A stretch of DNA of 38,122 bases from an uncultured Paraprevotella sp. (GCA_900548345.1 URKA01000032.1:1-38122), one strand, 5' to 3'. Numbered from the stretch's first letter, positions 24,085-33,640 are shown. Notes: generated from the sequence alone by a model not told the origin. Numbers and translations are program-made.

Positions 24085-27000
24085 TTACGGCTTCACCAGT
24101 TTTTCACCGTTGACAATGTAGATGCCGGCAGGCAGTCCTTTCAAAGCCTTGGCGCGTTCCACATCGCGGCGGAGCAAGATGCCTGACAGGCTGTATACGT
24201 TCACCGGTGCGTTGTCTGCAAGGCCGTCTACATGCTCTATGCCCGTCACTTCACCGTCCACATCGAACAGCAGGCTGTTGATGCCGGCCTCTAATTCTGT
24301 GGTAATGATGGCGCGATAACCTTTCACCGTCACAGGATGGTCGGCATAATAGAGTTTGTTGCCGTTGATGAAGAACTCGTTGTTCTGTATGATGAGCGTC
24401 TCGTAGTTACCAATCATCTTGACGCAGCCCTGAGTCACAGGCACAGGCTCACCGGCCTTTATATTCGTGTGCTCTACGGCCATGCGCGTCACGGTATTGT
24501 CAACCTTCACAAGGTAAGGCACGCCGGCTTCCACATGGTCGGTTTTGGAGAAAATCATCGTCCTTGAGTTTCCTGTGCCCGTAGCGTCGGTAAACTCGCG
24601 CACCTCGGTGATGCCGTTGGCCGTCAACTGCTCTGCGCTCATGCCGAACGGTACACAGAAGGTAGCCCAGTTGCCGCCCTTCATGCTGCGTTGCATGACC
24701 ACCTGTACGCCTTCATAGTCCTGATCGATGGCTACCGCCTCTGTCTCGCTCAAGCAGGCAATCTTTGTGGTGGTGAATGCCGAAGCGTTCCATGAGTAGC
24801 TGACAGACTGCACGCCCACGGTGTAAATGCCGGCAGGCACTTGCTCAAAGGTATAGTCCGTGGCGAGGACGTATGCGCCGAAGTCCGTGCATGCCTGTTG
24901 CTTACCGGTCTCCACCGTGGCCGGGGCAATCATGAACGTCTGTCCCGTTGTCTCGTTCTTCAGGTAGAGGTTATACATGTTCTTACTGCCGTTCGCATTG
25001 ACAGCCCCGTTCCACTGCGCCTTCAGTTGCCTGGTCGCTGTGTTGTAGGACAGCACTACTCCTTCCGGAGCGGCGATGGCGATAGGCTCGGTTGCCGTCG
25101 TGTTCTTGCTGAAGAACATCTGGTCGCAGTCATTACCGGTGCCCGAACCGAAGATGTCGATGAGTCCGTCGCCGTTCAAATCACCAAAGGCCACCACTCC
25201 GCCTTCGTTAAACGTGATGCCGGGATTATTCTTCTGGAAGTTATAGGTCATCAGTCCCGTGCTTGTAGACACGGCCACAGGCCATCCGCCATCGCTCGTG
25301 TCCCAACCGTAGCCCACATAGTCGAGGAAACCGTCAGCGTTCAAGTCGCCGAACACACCCAAGCGCGAAGGTGTACCGCCCAAAGGCAGGAATCCCGTCG
25401 GCATGATTTCGAAGGAGAACGTCTCACCGTCCGATGTGTTGCGGAAGCAGGTAAACATCTTCTCCGCGCTCACCCCGGTCTCGCCCTGGATAAGGATATC
25501 CACCTTGCCGTCCTGGTCGTAGTCGGCCGTGTACATCCACGCATCCTCATTGCTGTGTATAGACATATAATAAGACAAGGACTCGCCGTCAGGCCAGTCG
25601 GGGGTGGCCAATGCGAAATTGCCGTCCTTCGTGTTGCGGTAGAGCTGCACTTCGTAGAGGCCCTCGCTGTTCTTACCGTGAGAGATGATGTCCGCCCAGC
25701 CGTCACCGTTCAGGTCGGCAAAGGCCACGGCACCACCGTACACCTGATGGATGCAGTCGATGTCCTGAATCTCGAAGCGCTCCCCGTTGATGTTCTTCAA
25801 CACCTTGGTGAAGCCACCGCCGTCCGTCAGGTTCTGTATGAGCAAGTCGGGATAGCCATCCTTGTTGTAGTCGGCGATGGACAGTGCGTTCACCTGTGCC
25901 TTGTCGTTGAACTTGCAGTTATCTGCGCTTCCGTCCGTTGCAGCCACTGTAATGCTGCCCAAGGCCGCATCGTTCAGGGTGGTGAACGTACCGTTGCCGT
26001 TGTTCTTCACCAATACATATCCTCTGCTTCTATCGCCATTGTTAGCCCCGGTGTTCATAAAGATAAAGTCCACGTGTCCGTCTTGGTCGAAGTCGAAGGC
26101 CTTGCTGCCCTGGCCGTAAGAAGTCTTGGGCAGGCCGCTGACATTCTCTGCCACTGTGAATCCGTCCGTACCACCGTACACAATATCAGTAGGGCAGTTC
26201 CAGCCCGTCTTCCATGATGTTCCGCCGTAGTAAACGTCCATGATGCCGTCGCCATTGAAGTCGGCTACTAACGGACAAATGCGGTATGAACGTGGGAACG
26301 TGGCCTTGTCTGCCTCCGAATCGCAAGCGAACGAAAGCCCGTCGGATGACGTCGTGGCCGTGTACACTTCCATCGTGACTAAGTCCGAGGCGTTCCATCC
26401 GCAGGTCACCGACTGTATACCTATTATATAATGTCCCTCTTCCACGCCCTCGAAGGTGTAGGTGTTGCCCGGCACGTAGTTGCAGAATTCCATGTTGGCC
26501 GTCAGCTTGCCGTCTTCCAAGCGTGCCGGAGCCAACATCCGCATCACCTTTCCGCTTTCTGCGTCTTTCAGGTAAAGATTGTACATGTTGTGCGTGCCGT
26601 TTTCGTTTTCGGTGGCTGTCCAAGTCACGGTCAACTGCTTCGTTTCCTTGTTGTATGAAGTTACGGGGTCGGCAGGCCGGGCAATCGCTATCGGTACGGC
26701 CGGCGTGGTATTGACATTATAATAAATCTGGTCGGCATCGTCGTCCCAGTTGCTGGACACGATATCCATCAGTCCGTCACCGTTCAGGTCGGCATACGAT
26801 GTACATCCCTCGCCCAATGCGATACCGGGATTGTCTTCGCCCTTCCAAGAGCTGTAACCGGTTTCTGAACTTGCAGACATACTATATATATACTTGGCGT
26901 CAGTCGAATTATAGCCGTATCCTATGTAGTCGGGCCTGGCATCACCGTTAAAGTCCGCAAGGCTTGCCAAAAACAAACGATGGTTCTTTGTTTCACCATT

Positions 27001-30000
27001 ATCCTTATACTCGCCAGAATCGCCTACCGGATAGAAGCCGTCTACCTCGCGAGTGGTGAAGCTAAGGCTGTTGTTTTCCGATTGGTTCTCGAACAGCAAG
27101 AAGCGGCTTTTTGTATTCTCCGTACCGAAGCGGCCTACCACCACGATGTCTATACGTCCATCCTGGTTGAAATCCATCACAAACGGCTTCGCCTCTCTCT
27201 TCTTTTGGTCGAATATCAGTTTGTTTTTCAAGTCACCAAGGTCAGCATCCTTAAAGGTTCCGTCCTTTTGGTTCAGATAGATATGTGCTTCCCAACCGTT
27301 GTTGTAACCATTGGAAAAGATGTCAGGCCAGCCGTCGCAGTTGAAGTCGCCAAACGACACGGAAGCTCCGCTCATCTGACTGAGGCCGATGGCTTGAATC
27401 TCGAAATGGTCTCCATCTATGTTCTTCAATAACTTGGTAACGCGCATCCAGTTCCTTTCGCTTCCTTGCGCATCGGGCAAGGCAAAAGCCCAGTCCTGGA
27501 TAAGCAAGTCGGGATAACCGTCCTTGTTATAGTCGCATACGGATACGTTCTTAAAACCAGCCATTTCATTGAAACGGCGTTCACCGCCATAGTTTATGTC
27601 CGCAATGGAAGCCAAGGCCGCATCATTTACCACGCTAAACTTGTTGTTGCCTTCGTTCTTTACCAATACATAGGCTGCCGACTGGCCGGTATCGTTTCCA
27701 CCTTCACTCACCACGAGGAGGTCTACCAGACCGTCGTTGTTGAAGTCGAGCACCTTGCTGCCGATGCCGTATGAACTGAACGGAAGCCCGGTGTCTTTGA
27801 TGCAGTCAAATCCGTTGCCGTTACCCTTTGCAAGAACAGCCTGTGGCTGCCAGCCGTTCTTATTGGATGTTCCACCATAGTAGAAGTCCATATAACCGTC
27901 GTTGTCGAAATCCGCGATAAGGGGAGCCGTACGGTGCGAGCGGGAGAACATGTCGCGGTCGGCAGCCTTGTCGCATTTGAAAGTCAGGCCCTTGGTCTTG
28001 GAAAGACGGTAGATGCAGGCGTCTGCCTTGCTTACCGAATAAGGAAGGTTCTCGCCGCTGAGACTTACGCCATTGCCCGACCACAACTCCTTCACGCTGC
28101 CTACTTCGGCGGCCGTGATGCCCAAATCGCTTAACGGCAGGTTGCCGGACAAAGTTCCATTTATAGTTGTGTTCTTGTAATTAATCACCGCCACATACAG
28201 ATAGTCGGGCGTATGGTACATGAAGAAGTTCTCTGCATCCGTCTCTCCGCCGTTGTAGCCCTTATAGCCGTACACGGGACGGAAGGTCTTGCCTGTTCTG
28301 GCAATTTCGTTCACATCCTTGTTCAACATGATTTTCTGTGCGCGCTCGCGTGCCAACGACGAGTTCCCGGGCGTTGTTTGAGAGGTGCTGAAATTGTCAG
28401 CCACCAACATCAAGCCCGTCACAATACCATTGGTGTAACGTGCACGGTTTTCGCCTTCAGTATCTTCGTTATATGTAACGCCCAAAACTTTCTTCCAGTC
28501 TCTGTTTATCATCACAAGATGGTCCGGGTCGTTGAACTGGAACAACTCGTCAGTCCACCATCCGCCACCTACGGCATTCATACTGTATTCCGTTGCTGTG
28601 ATATCGCTATATGTATCGCAGGCGATACGGCGTGAATTGGCATAGCGGTAAGGGAATAGTGGGGCGATGGACCATGCAATGAAGATTCCATATTCATCTG
28701 CCACTTTCATTACCTCCGACATACCGTAGTTGTAAGCCTCCACAGCCGTCTTGATATCCTTTTTATAGTAAGAGTCGGCCTGCGTAATACCATTGTTCAA
28801 GAAGTCCCACTTCATGTATTTGATACCTTTGCGAGCACCGTTTCTGACAAAGTTCTTTGCTTCCTGAATCGTGTAAGGGTGTGTAGGGTCTTTGGCATAG
28901 CATTTCTGTCCTGAGTTGATTTGGATATATTTGCCGTTGGCCTTAAGCAAGACGTCATCCCATGTGTATGACTTGCCGAGTGGGTCTGTCCACATCGTAG
29001 TTGTATACGACGTATTGTCATCGTACCACAAGGAATATGGTGAGTTGTAATTACCCACAATCTGGTCGCCCTTATGCCTTGCGGCAAGATCAGTCCATTC
29101 TTTTTCGCTCAAATTATCCCATGCATCTACACTGATTATTGTCGGTCCACCGGCAGGTGAACTAAAGCCACCGGGTACCAATGTATTTTGGTAATAATCC
29201 GCTATTTCGGTGTCTGCAGTGTAAGAGTTCTTGTCCTGCATCACTCCCCAGCTTTGCCAACCGAAGGGCGTGCCATATTTCCACGTGTCGCGTTTGGGGG
29301 CAATAGTGGTGTTGGCACGGCCAAATTCGTCCATTCCATCGCGCCAATCGTCGAACCATCCCACAAACATACGGGCGGAAGTAATGGTGGGGCCGTCCAG
29401 TTTCCCATGCGGAAGTTGGTCGCGCGTGTTGCTGTCCGACACTCCGGAAAATATCTTCAGCGAACTGAGGGTGTTATTGCCCGTGGCGGTCACGTCCACC
29501 GCGCTCTTCCAATGGTCGTGGTCGACGGAACCGAGCACCAAGCCGTGGCGGCTCGCCCCTTCGAAGATGGCCGACACCTCGTACGACCTCATGCTCTGCG
29601 TCAATTTGAACATACCGTAGCGCAAATCGTAGTCATCGTTGTCGAACGGCACCCTCAACATGCGGTTGTCTGCACTGCTGACATCCAACAACGTGTATGG
29701 CGAGCTGACCGAAATGGGCGCCAAATAGTTGGACTTGATAGACGCATCGCCACTGATGCTCAGGTCGGTGAGGACGTAATCCGCCCGGCTGTCGTATATG
29801 TACACATGCTGCTGCATGGTCACCGCGTCGCCGTTTCCGACGCCACTGAAGGAGAAGGTGAAGCACTCGCCGTTGCCAAAAGTGTCGCTCAGCCTGGTCT
29901 GCGTCAGTTCCACGTTGGCGAAGTCCGAGGATGTCACGGTGCGCGACGCCCCCTCCGCGTTGTCATACGTCACGGTTGGGGTGGAGCCTGCGATGAGTAC

Positions 30001-30171
30001 CTTTTCCCCCTTTTGGAAACTAAAGGCTTTCGCACCTTTGTCATACGTCACGGTCCATTTGCCCTTACTTGCCGTAAGGACGTCTTGGGCCATTGCCCAT
30101 ACCGGTGCCAAGACCAGCATCAAGCACACAACTGACAGTTTCAGTTGTTCTCTGTTTACATAATATCTCAT
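24085..30171 (-). CDS. Giant secreted clan-GH-D-like glycosidase with two FG-GAP propellers
   Basis: A 2028-residue exported protein. Residues 1-29 are a signal peptide ending AMA. Residues ~30-280 form a beta-sandwich and ~285-700 a TIM barrel resembling alpha-galactosidases (GH27/GH36/melibiase): KYMKWDF supplies the likely nucleophile D456, and SRRIACD the likely acid/base D519. Residues 729-1155 contain seven DxDxDG-type calcium motifs (such as DFDNDGYMD and DYNKDGYPD), one per blade of an FG-GAP/VCBS propeller, followed by an Fn3-like domain to ~1275. Residues 1279-1806 repeat this whole unit, again with seven motifs. The end (1830-2028) includes VNVYSLSG...LKGLPAGIYIVNGEKLVKP, a T9SS-type-A-like tail. 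The exact GH family and substrate are not certain; a surface alpha-galactosidase-like enzyme is the best guess. A 62-residue peptide gene precedes it by 45 nt. Confidence 0.85.
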   Translation of the reverse strand: MRYYVNREQLKLSVVCLMLVLAPVWAMAQDVLTASKGKWTVTYDKGAKAFSFQKGEKVLIAGSTPTVTYDNAEGASRTVTSSDFANVELTQTRLSDTFGNGECFTFSFSGVGNGDAVTMQQHVYIYDSRADYVLTDLSISGDASIKSNYLAPISVSSPYTLLDVSSADNRMLRVPFDNDDYDLRYGMFKLTQSMRSYEVSAIFEGASRHGLVLGSVDHDHWKSAVDVTATGNNTLSSLKIFSGVSDSNTRDQLPHGKLDGPTITSARMFVGWFDDWRDGMDEFGRANTTIAPKRDTWKYGTPFGWQSWGVMQDKNSYTADTEIADYYQNTLVPGGFSSPAGGPTIISVDAWDNLSEKEWTDLAARHKGDQIVGNYNSPYSLWYDDNTSYTTTMWTDPLGKSYTWDDVLLKANGKYIQINSGQKCYAKDPTHPYTIQEAKNFVRNGARKGIKYMKWDFLNNGITQADSYYKKDIKTAVEAYNYGMSEVMKVADEYGIFIAWSIAPLFPYRYANSRRIACDTYSDITATEYSMNAVGGGWWTDELFQFNDPDHLVMINRDWKKVLGVTYNEDTEGENRARYTNGIVTGLMLVADNFSTSQTTPGNSSLARERAQKIMLNKDVNEIARTGKTFRPVYGYKGYNGGETDAENFFMYHTPDYLYVAVINYKNTTINGTLSGNLPLSDLGITAAEVGSVKELWSGNGVSLSGENLPYSVSKADACIYRLSKTKGLTFKCDKAADRDMFSRSHRTAPLIADFDNDGYMDFYYGGTSNKNGWQPQAVLAKGNGNGFDCIKDTGLPFSSYGIGSKVLDFNNDGLVDLLVVSEGGNDTGQSAAYVLVKNEGNNKFSVVNDAALASIADINYGGERRFNEMAGFKNVSVCDYNKDGYPDLLIQDWAFALPDAQGSERNWMRVTKLLKNIDGDHFEIQAIGLSQMSGASVSFGDFNCDGWPDIFSNGYNNGWEAHIYLNQKDGTFKDADLGDLKNKLIFDQKKREAKPFVMDFNQDGRIDIVVVGRFGTENTKSRFLLFENQSENNSLSFTTREVDGFYPVGDSGEYKDNGETKNHRLFLASLADFNGDARPDYIGYGYNSTDAKYIYSMSASSETGYSSWKGEDNPGIALGEGCTSYADLNGDGLMDIVSSNWDDDADQIYYNVNTTPAVPIAIARPADPVTSYNKETKQLTVTWTATENENGTHNMYNLYLKDAESGKVMRMLAPARLEDGKLTANMEFCNYVPGNTYTFEGVEEGHYIIGIQSVTCGWNASDLVTMEVYTATTSSDGLSFACDSEADKATFPRSYRICPLVADFNGDGIMDVYYGGTSWKTGWNCPTDIVYGGTDGFTVAENVSGLPKTSYGQGSKAFDFDQDGHVDFIFMNTGANNGDRSRGYVLVKNNGNGTFTTLNDAALGSITVAATDGSADNCKFNDKAQVNALSIADYNKDGYPDLLIQNLTDGGGFTKVLKNINGERFEIQDIDCIHQVYGGAVAFADLNGDGWADIISHGKNSEGLYEVQLYRNTKDGNFALATPDWPDGESLSYYMSIHSNEDAWMYTADYDQDGKVDILIQGETGVSAEKMFTCFRNTSDGETFSFEIMPTGFLPLGGTPSRLGVFGDLNADGFLDYVGYGWDTSDGGWPVAVSTSTGLMTYNFQKNNPGITFNEGGVVAFGDLNGDGLIDIFGSGTGNDCDQMFFSKNTTATEPIAIAAPEGVVLSYNTATRQLKAQWNGAVNANGSKNMYNLYLKNETTGQTFMIAPATVETGKQQACTDFGAYVLATDYTFEQVPAGIYTVGVQSVSYSWNASAFTTTKIACLSETEAVAIDQDYEGVQVVMQRSMKGGNWATFCVPFGMSAEQLTANGITEVREFTDATGTGNSRTMIFSKTDHVEAGVPYLVKVDNTVTRMAVEHTNIKAGEPVPVTQGCVKMIGNYETLIIQNNEFFINGNKLYYADHPVTVKGYRAIITTELEAGINSLLFDVDGEVTGIEHVDGLADNAPVNVYSLSGILLRRDVERAKALKGLPAGIYIVNGEKLVKP

Positions 30172-30216
30172 AATTCCATTTGTTTTTCATTCAAAACCTG
30201 TCGTGAAAGCCTACCT

Positions 30217-30405
30217 TTACCAGAGCACCCAATCATTTCCACGATTAATTTCCGCTTCATCAATCTCGTTTGCTTCGGCCGAACCGCCACTGTTCAACAG
30301 GCGGTTGCCTTCTTCGTCCCGGACAGAACCATTTAACATATAGCCTCCTTCTGCACCGAGTTCCACAACCTCGCATCGTGGTGAAATGTACAATCTCTTG
30401 TTCAT
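30217..30405 (-). CDS. 62-residue Bacteroidales peptide of unknown function
   Basis: A short acidic protein starting MNKRLYISPRCEVVELG and ending NDWVLW. The pattern YISPxxEVVEL, a middle LNGSV segment and a C-terminal Trp is shared by many tiny Bacteroidales proteins of unknown role. No signal peptide or transmembrane helix is seen. Its stop is 45 nt upstream of the giant glycosidase start on the same strand, with no terminator between, so the two are probably one transcript. No TAnnTTTG box is found upstream. Confidence 0.7.
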   Translation of the reverse strand: MNKRLYISPRCEVVELGAEGGYMLNGSVRDEEGNRLLNSGGSAEANEIDEAEINRGNDWVLW

Positions 30406-30539
30406 AGATTTAGTTATTTAGTATTAGATTTGAATTTAAAGATGAATAAAAGTATATCGAAATGTTTATTTTATATTCTTCAAATGCGTCATTTTATAAC
30501 AAAAACATGTTAAATTCATCGCTTTATTATACAAAGCGT

Positions 30540-30566
30540 CATTTGCGTCCTTTTTGAACGCAAATG
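30540..30566. promoter_or_regulatory. 9-bp palindrome upstream of the peptide-glycosidase unit
   Basis: CATTTGCGT at 30540-30548 is mirrored by ACGCAAATG at 30558-30566. Related GCGTCATTT sequences occur at about 30486 and 30535. This lies in a 460-nt stretch (30406-30865) that otherwise shows only the rpsP terminator and no convincing gene. An operator is possible; nothing identifies its regulator. Confidence 0.35.
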
Positions 30567-30784
30567 ATTCATTTTTTTAGGAGGCCGAATGCTTACGGTA
30601 TGGATTGTTTTTAGTGGTAGGGGATGCCTTCCACCACAGTAATGTTGAGGAAAAGTTTGTATATAATAGACTTATTCTCTATGAGAGCCGGTTTGTCAGA
30701 TACGGCGTAGAACGGCACTGTCTTTTGGGCAAACGGAACCGACATCGCTCCGGAATATCCTTTGGAGCACGGTGCAGAGTATAA

Positions 30785-30827
30785 GGGATAAAAGAAAGAT
30801 GCCATATCCCGAATGGGATACGGCATC
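30785..30827 (-). terminator. Terminator of rpsP
   Basis: A 13-bp stem with one mismatch or G-U (30798-30810 with 30815-30827, 4-nt loop) is followed on the minus strand by TTTCTTTTAT. It starts 38 nt after the rpsP stop. Confidence 0.85.
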
Positions 30828-30865
30828 CTCTGTTTGTTTGAAAGGAAGTTTTATAGAAGTCTGGT

Positions 30866-31411
30866 TTATGCTTCCGCCGGAGTTTCGGTTGTTTCCTCTG
30901 CGGGAGCATCAGCAGTTGCGGCAGCTTCAGCTTCTGCTTTTGCAGCAGCCTCGGCAGCTTTCTTTTCTGCTACTTTCTTAGCGATCTCTTCGTTGATTTT
31001 CTTCTCTGCCTGCAGACGTGCATCGGCAGCAGCCTTCTTGTCAGCAGCCAGTTTAGCTTCGTAAGCGTCCAGACCTTTCTGTCTGTCGTTCTTCCAAGCC
31101 TCGAACTTAGCCTGTGCTGCGGCTTCGTCGAAAGCGCCTTTCTTCACACCGCCACGAAGATGCTTCATCATGTAGACACCTTCCTTGGACAGGATGTTGC
31201 GCACGGTATCCGTAGGCTGTGCACCTACTTCTACCCAATAGAGGGCGCGGTCGAATTTCAAATCTACAGTGGCGGGATTGGTGTTGGGGTTGTACGTACC
31301 AATCTTTTCTGTAAACTTACCATCACGTGGTGCTCTTACGTCGGCGATAACAATGCTGTAGAAGGCATAGCCTTTACGGCCGTTACGCTGCAATCTGATT
31401 TTTGTTGCCAT
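30866..31411 (-). CDS. rpsP: 30S ribosomal protein S16 with long C-terminal extension
   Basis: S16 is a primary assembly protein of the 30S subunit. The first ~85 residues are the canonical domain (MATKIRLQRNGRKGYAFYSIVIADVRAPRDG ... in pieces: IRLQRNGRKG, DSRAPRDG-like DVRAPRDGKF, RALYWVEVGAQPTDTV). The remaining ~95 residues are a Lys/Ala/Glu-rich, probably helical extension ending in an acidic Thr/Pro/Ala tail. S16 of most bacteria is 80-90 residues; the extended form is typical of Bacteroidetes. It is single here with its own promoter and terminator. Confidence 0.96.
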   Translation of the reverse strand: MATKIRLQRNGRKGYAFYSIVIADVRAPRDGKFTEKIGTYNPNTNPATVDLKFDRALYWVEVGAQPTDTVRNILSKEGVYMMKHLRGGVKKGAFDEAAAQAKFEAWKNDRQKGLDAYEAKLAADKKAAADARLQAEKKINEEIAKKVAEKKAAEAAAKAEAEAAATADAPAEETTETPAEA

Positions 31412-31469
31412 AATTGTTTTTTGTTTTGATAATAGGTTTGAAATATGCCGTCAACTCGTAACGGCGGCG

Positions 31470-31500
31470 CAAAGTTACGCTTTTTCTTTGATTCGCCAAA
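31470..31500 (-). promoter_or_regulatory. Promoter of rpsP
   Basis: On the minus strand TTTG (31497-31500) and TAACTTTG (31470-31477) are separated by 19 bp, a complete Bacteroidetes promoter. It leaves a leader of about 50 nt. Confidence 0.78.
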
Positions 31501-31544
31501 GGTTACGGAGCTTTTTTCTACTTTTTCTCTCTTATTCTTATCGG

Positions 31545-33524
31545 TTATTTCTTCAGGCGCATGCTGGCTTTGATGAGATAGGCCAAAAGGAGTATGTACA
31601 TTCCGACAGAAAGCCATTCGCTGGCGGGGTTTTCCCACCAGCCGGTGTAGTCGAACGAGATGCCGCCGAAACGCAGTGCCGCGCTGACCACTCCCATCAG
31701 TGCTCCTCCGGCAATGAAACCCGACGCCACAAGTGTGCCTTTCTCGCCGCGTGCTTCGTTCACCTTTTTATCTGTGCTGCGCGAGGTCACATAGCGGTTC
31801 ACCAGTCCTCCGGCCAATAGCGGCAGGTTCAGTTCCAGAGGGATGAACATGCCGAGGGCGAAAGCCAGGGCCGGCACGTTGCACCATGTCAGTACGATGG
31901 CAATGAGCGCACCTATGCCGTATAGCATCCACGGCGCTCCAGCCCCGCTCATCAGCGGTTCGATGACGGCTGCCATGGCATTGGCCTGAGGGGCGGCCAG
32001 CTGTCCGTCGGTAAATCCGTAGGTCTCGTTCAGTATCATGATGACTCCTGCTACCGTGGCGGCAGAAACCAATGTGCCGAGAAACTTGAATGTCTCCTGT
32101 TTCTTGGGCGTGCTGCCTAACCAGTAGCCGATTTTCAGGTCGGTGATGAATGTGCCGGCTGTGGACAATGCCGTGCAGACCACACCTCCCATGATAAGTG
32201 CCGCCACCATACCGGCAGTGCCTTTCAGTCCTACGGCAACCATGATGACCGATGCCAGGATGAGTGTCATAAGCGTCATGCCCGACACGGGGTTACTGCC
32301 CACAATGGCAATGGCATTGGCAGCTACGGTGGTGAAGAGGAAGGCGATGATACCGACCAGCAATACACCGGTGACGCTGAACAACAGGTTGCCGTCCATC
32401 ACACCGAAATAGAAAAACAGCAATACGGCCGCCAATGTCAGCATGGAACCGACAGCGATGATTTTCATCGGAATGTCTTTCTGCGTGCGCGGTACGTCGG
32501 TTTCCTGCTTGCCCTTGCCTCTCATTTCCTGTGCAGCCAGTCCGACGGCTCCGAAGATGATTTTACGGCTTTTGATTACGCCGATGATTCCGGCCATGGC
32601 AATACCGCCTATGCCGATGCTCTTGGCGTATTGAAAGATTTGCTCCGCACTGGCCGATGCTGCCGTCACGGTCTGTCCGCCGGATGCCACGTTCAGGTCG
32701 GGAAAGAAAATGGCGATGGCCGGCACGATGACCCACCACACTACAGCCGAACCGCAGCAGATGATGGAAGCATATTTGAATCCTACGATGTATCCCATGC
32801 CAAGAACTGCAGCTCCGGTGTTCATCTTGAACACGAGCTTGGCCTTGTCGGCCAAAGTCTGTCCCCATTCCAGGCAACGTGAGGTGACGTTCTCATTCCA
32901 CCATCCCATTGTGGCTACGATGAAATCGTACAGACCGCCCACCAGGCCGGCTACCAGCAGCGGCATGGCCTGTCCGCCGCCTTTCTCGCCCGACACAAGA
33001 ACCTGTGTGGAAGCCGTTGCTTCGGGAAACGGGTATTTGCCGTGCATGTCTTTCACGAAGTATTTGCGGAACGGAATGAGAAACAGGATTCCCAGTACAC
33101 CACCCAGCAGGGATGCGATGAACACTTCAAGGAAATCCACTGTCATTTCGGGATATTTGTCCTGCAGGATATATAAGGCTGGCAATGTGAAGATGGCTCC
33201 GGCCACAATCATACCCGAACAGGCCCCGATGCTCTGGATAATGACATTCTCGCCTAAAGCGCCTTTGCGGCGGGTGGCTCCCGTCACGCCTATGGCGATG
33301 ATGGTAATCGGTATGGCAGCCTCGAACACTTGTCCAACCTTCAATCCCAGATATGCGGAAGCGGCCGAAAACAATATAGCCATTCCCACACCCCACAAAA
33401 CAGACCATAAGGTCACTTCCTTATATGTCCCTTCAGGAGACATCAAAGGTTCATACTTCTCTCCGTCTTTCAGCTCGCGAAAGGCATTGTCGGGCAATCC
33501 GACTTGTTTTTTCCCGTTTTCCAT
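31545..33524 (-). CDS. OPT-family oligopeptide transporter
   Basis: A polytopic inner-membrane transporter of the OPT family, about 659 residues from MENGKKQVGLPDNAF. It shows many hydrophobic helices, the family segment AYLGLKVGQVFEAAIPITI near the N-terminus, GENVIIQSIGACSGMIVAGAIF and KYPFPEATASTQVL, which are typical of bacterial OPT proteins. OPT members import small peptides or metal-chelate complexes with protons; the substrate here is unknown. An upstream in-frame ATG at 33539 is an alternative start; the longest frame to 33719 would run past the promoter and over the divergent gene. A TATCTTTA box (33564-33571, minus) is a plausible -7 element. Confidence 0.92.
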   Translation of the reverse strand: MENGKKQVGLPDNAFRELKDGEKYEPLMSPEGTYKEVTLWSVLWGVGMAILFSAASAYLGLKVGQVFEAAIPITIIAIGVTGATRRKGALGENVIIQSIGACSGMIVAGAIFTLPALYILQDKYPEMTVDFLEVFIASLLGGVLGILFLIPFRKYFVKDMHGKYPFPEATASTQVLVSGEKGGGQAMPLLVAGLVGGLYDFIVATMGWWNENVTSRCLEWGQTLADKAKLVFKMNTGAAVLGMGYIVGFKYASIICCGSAVVWWVIVPAIAIFFPDLNVASGGQTVTAASASAEQIFQYAKSIGIGGIAMAGIIGVIKSRKIIFGAVGLAAQEMRGKGKQETDVPRTQKDIPMKIIAVGSMLTLAAVLLFFYFGVMDGNLLFSVTGVLLVGIIAFLFTTVAANAIAIVGSNPVSGMTLMTLILASVIMVAVGLKGTAGMVAALIMGGVVCTALSTAGTFITDLKIGYWLGSTPKKQETFKFLGTLVSAATVAGVIMILNETYGFTDGQLAAPQANAMAAVIEPLMSGAGAPWMLYGIGALIAIVLTWCNVPALAFALGMFIPLELNLPLLAGGLVNRYVTSRSTDKKVNEARGEKGTLVASGFIAGGALMGVVSAALRFGGISFDYTGWWENPASEWLSVGMYILLLAYLIKASMRLKK

Positions 33525-33625
33525 ATTCGTTCTTTTCATAATGATTATTCGTCTTCGAGGGGGTAAAGATACGACAAAATCTTTAAATAACTTCAAAGAA
33601 TGCCGAAAGCATCGGATGGATTCAC

Positions 33626-33633
33626 TAACTTTG
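33626..33633 (+). promoter_or_regulatory. -7 box for the DUF5686 gene
   Basis: TAACTTTG matches TAnnTTTG and ends exactly 7 nt before the ATG at 33641, as for the HlyIII gene at the start of the window. This predicts a leaderless or nearly leaderless mRNA. Confidence 0.55.
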
Positions 33634-33640
33634 TGCGCGT

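Noticed and set aside
24841..26217. 458-codon plus-strand frame opposite the giant glycosidase
   Set aside because: It mirrors the FG-GAP repeats (periodic Asp/Gly codons) and shows no signal, domain or promoter of its own.
29188..30135. 315-codon plus-strand frame opposite the glycosidase N-terminus
   Set aside because: Antisense shadow of the beta-sandwich and barrel coding region; no start context.
30611..30826. 71-codon minus-strand frame downstream of rpsP
   Set aside because: Its start overlaps the rpsP terminator stem and there is no ribosome site or family similarity; at most a decayed gene remnant, which I could not support.
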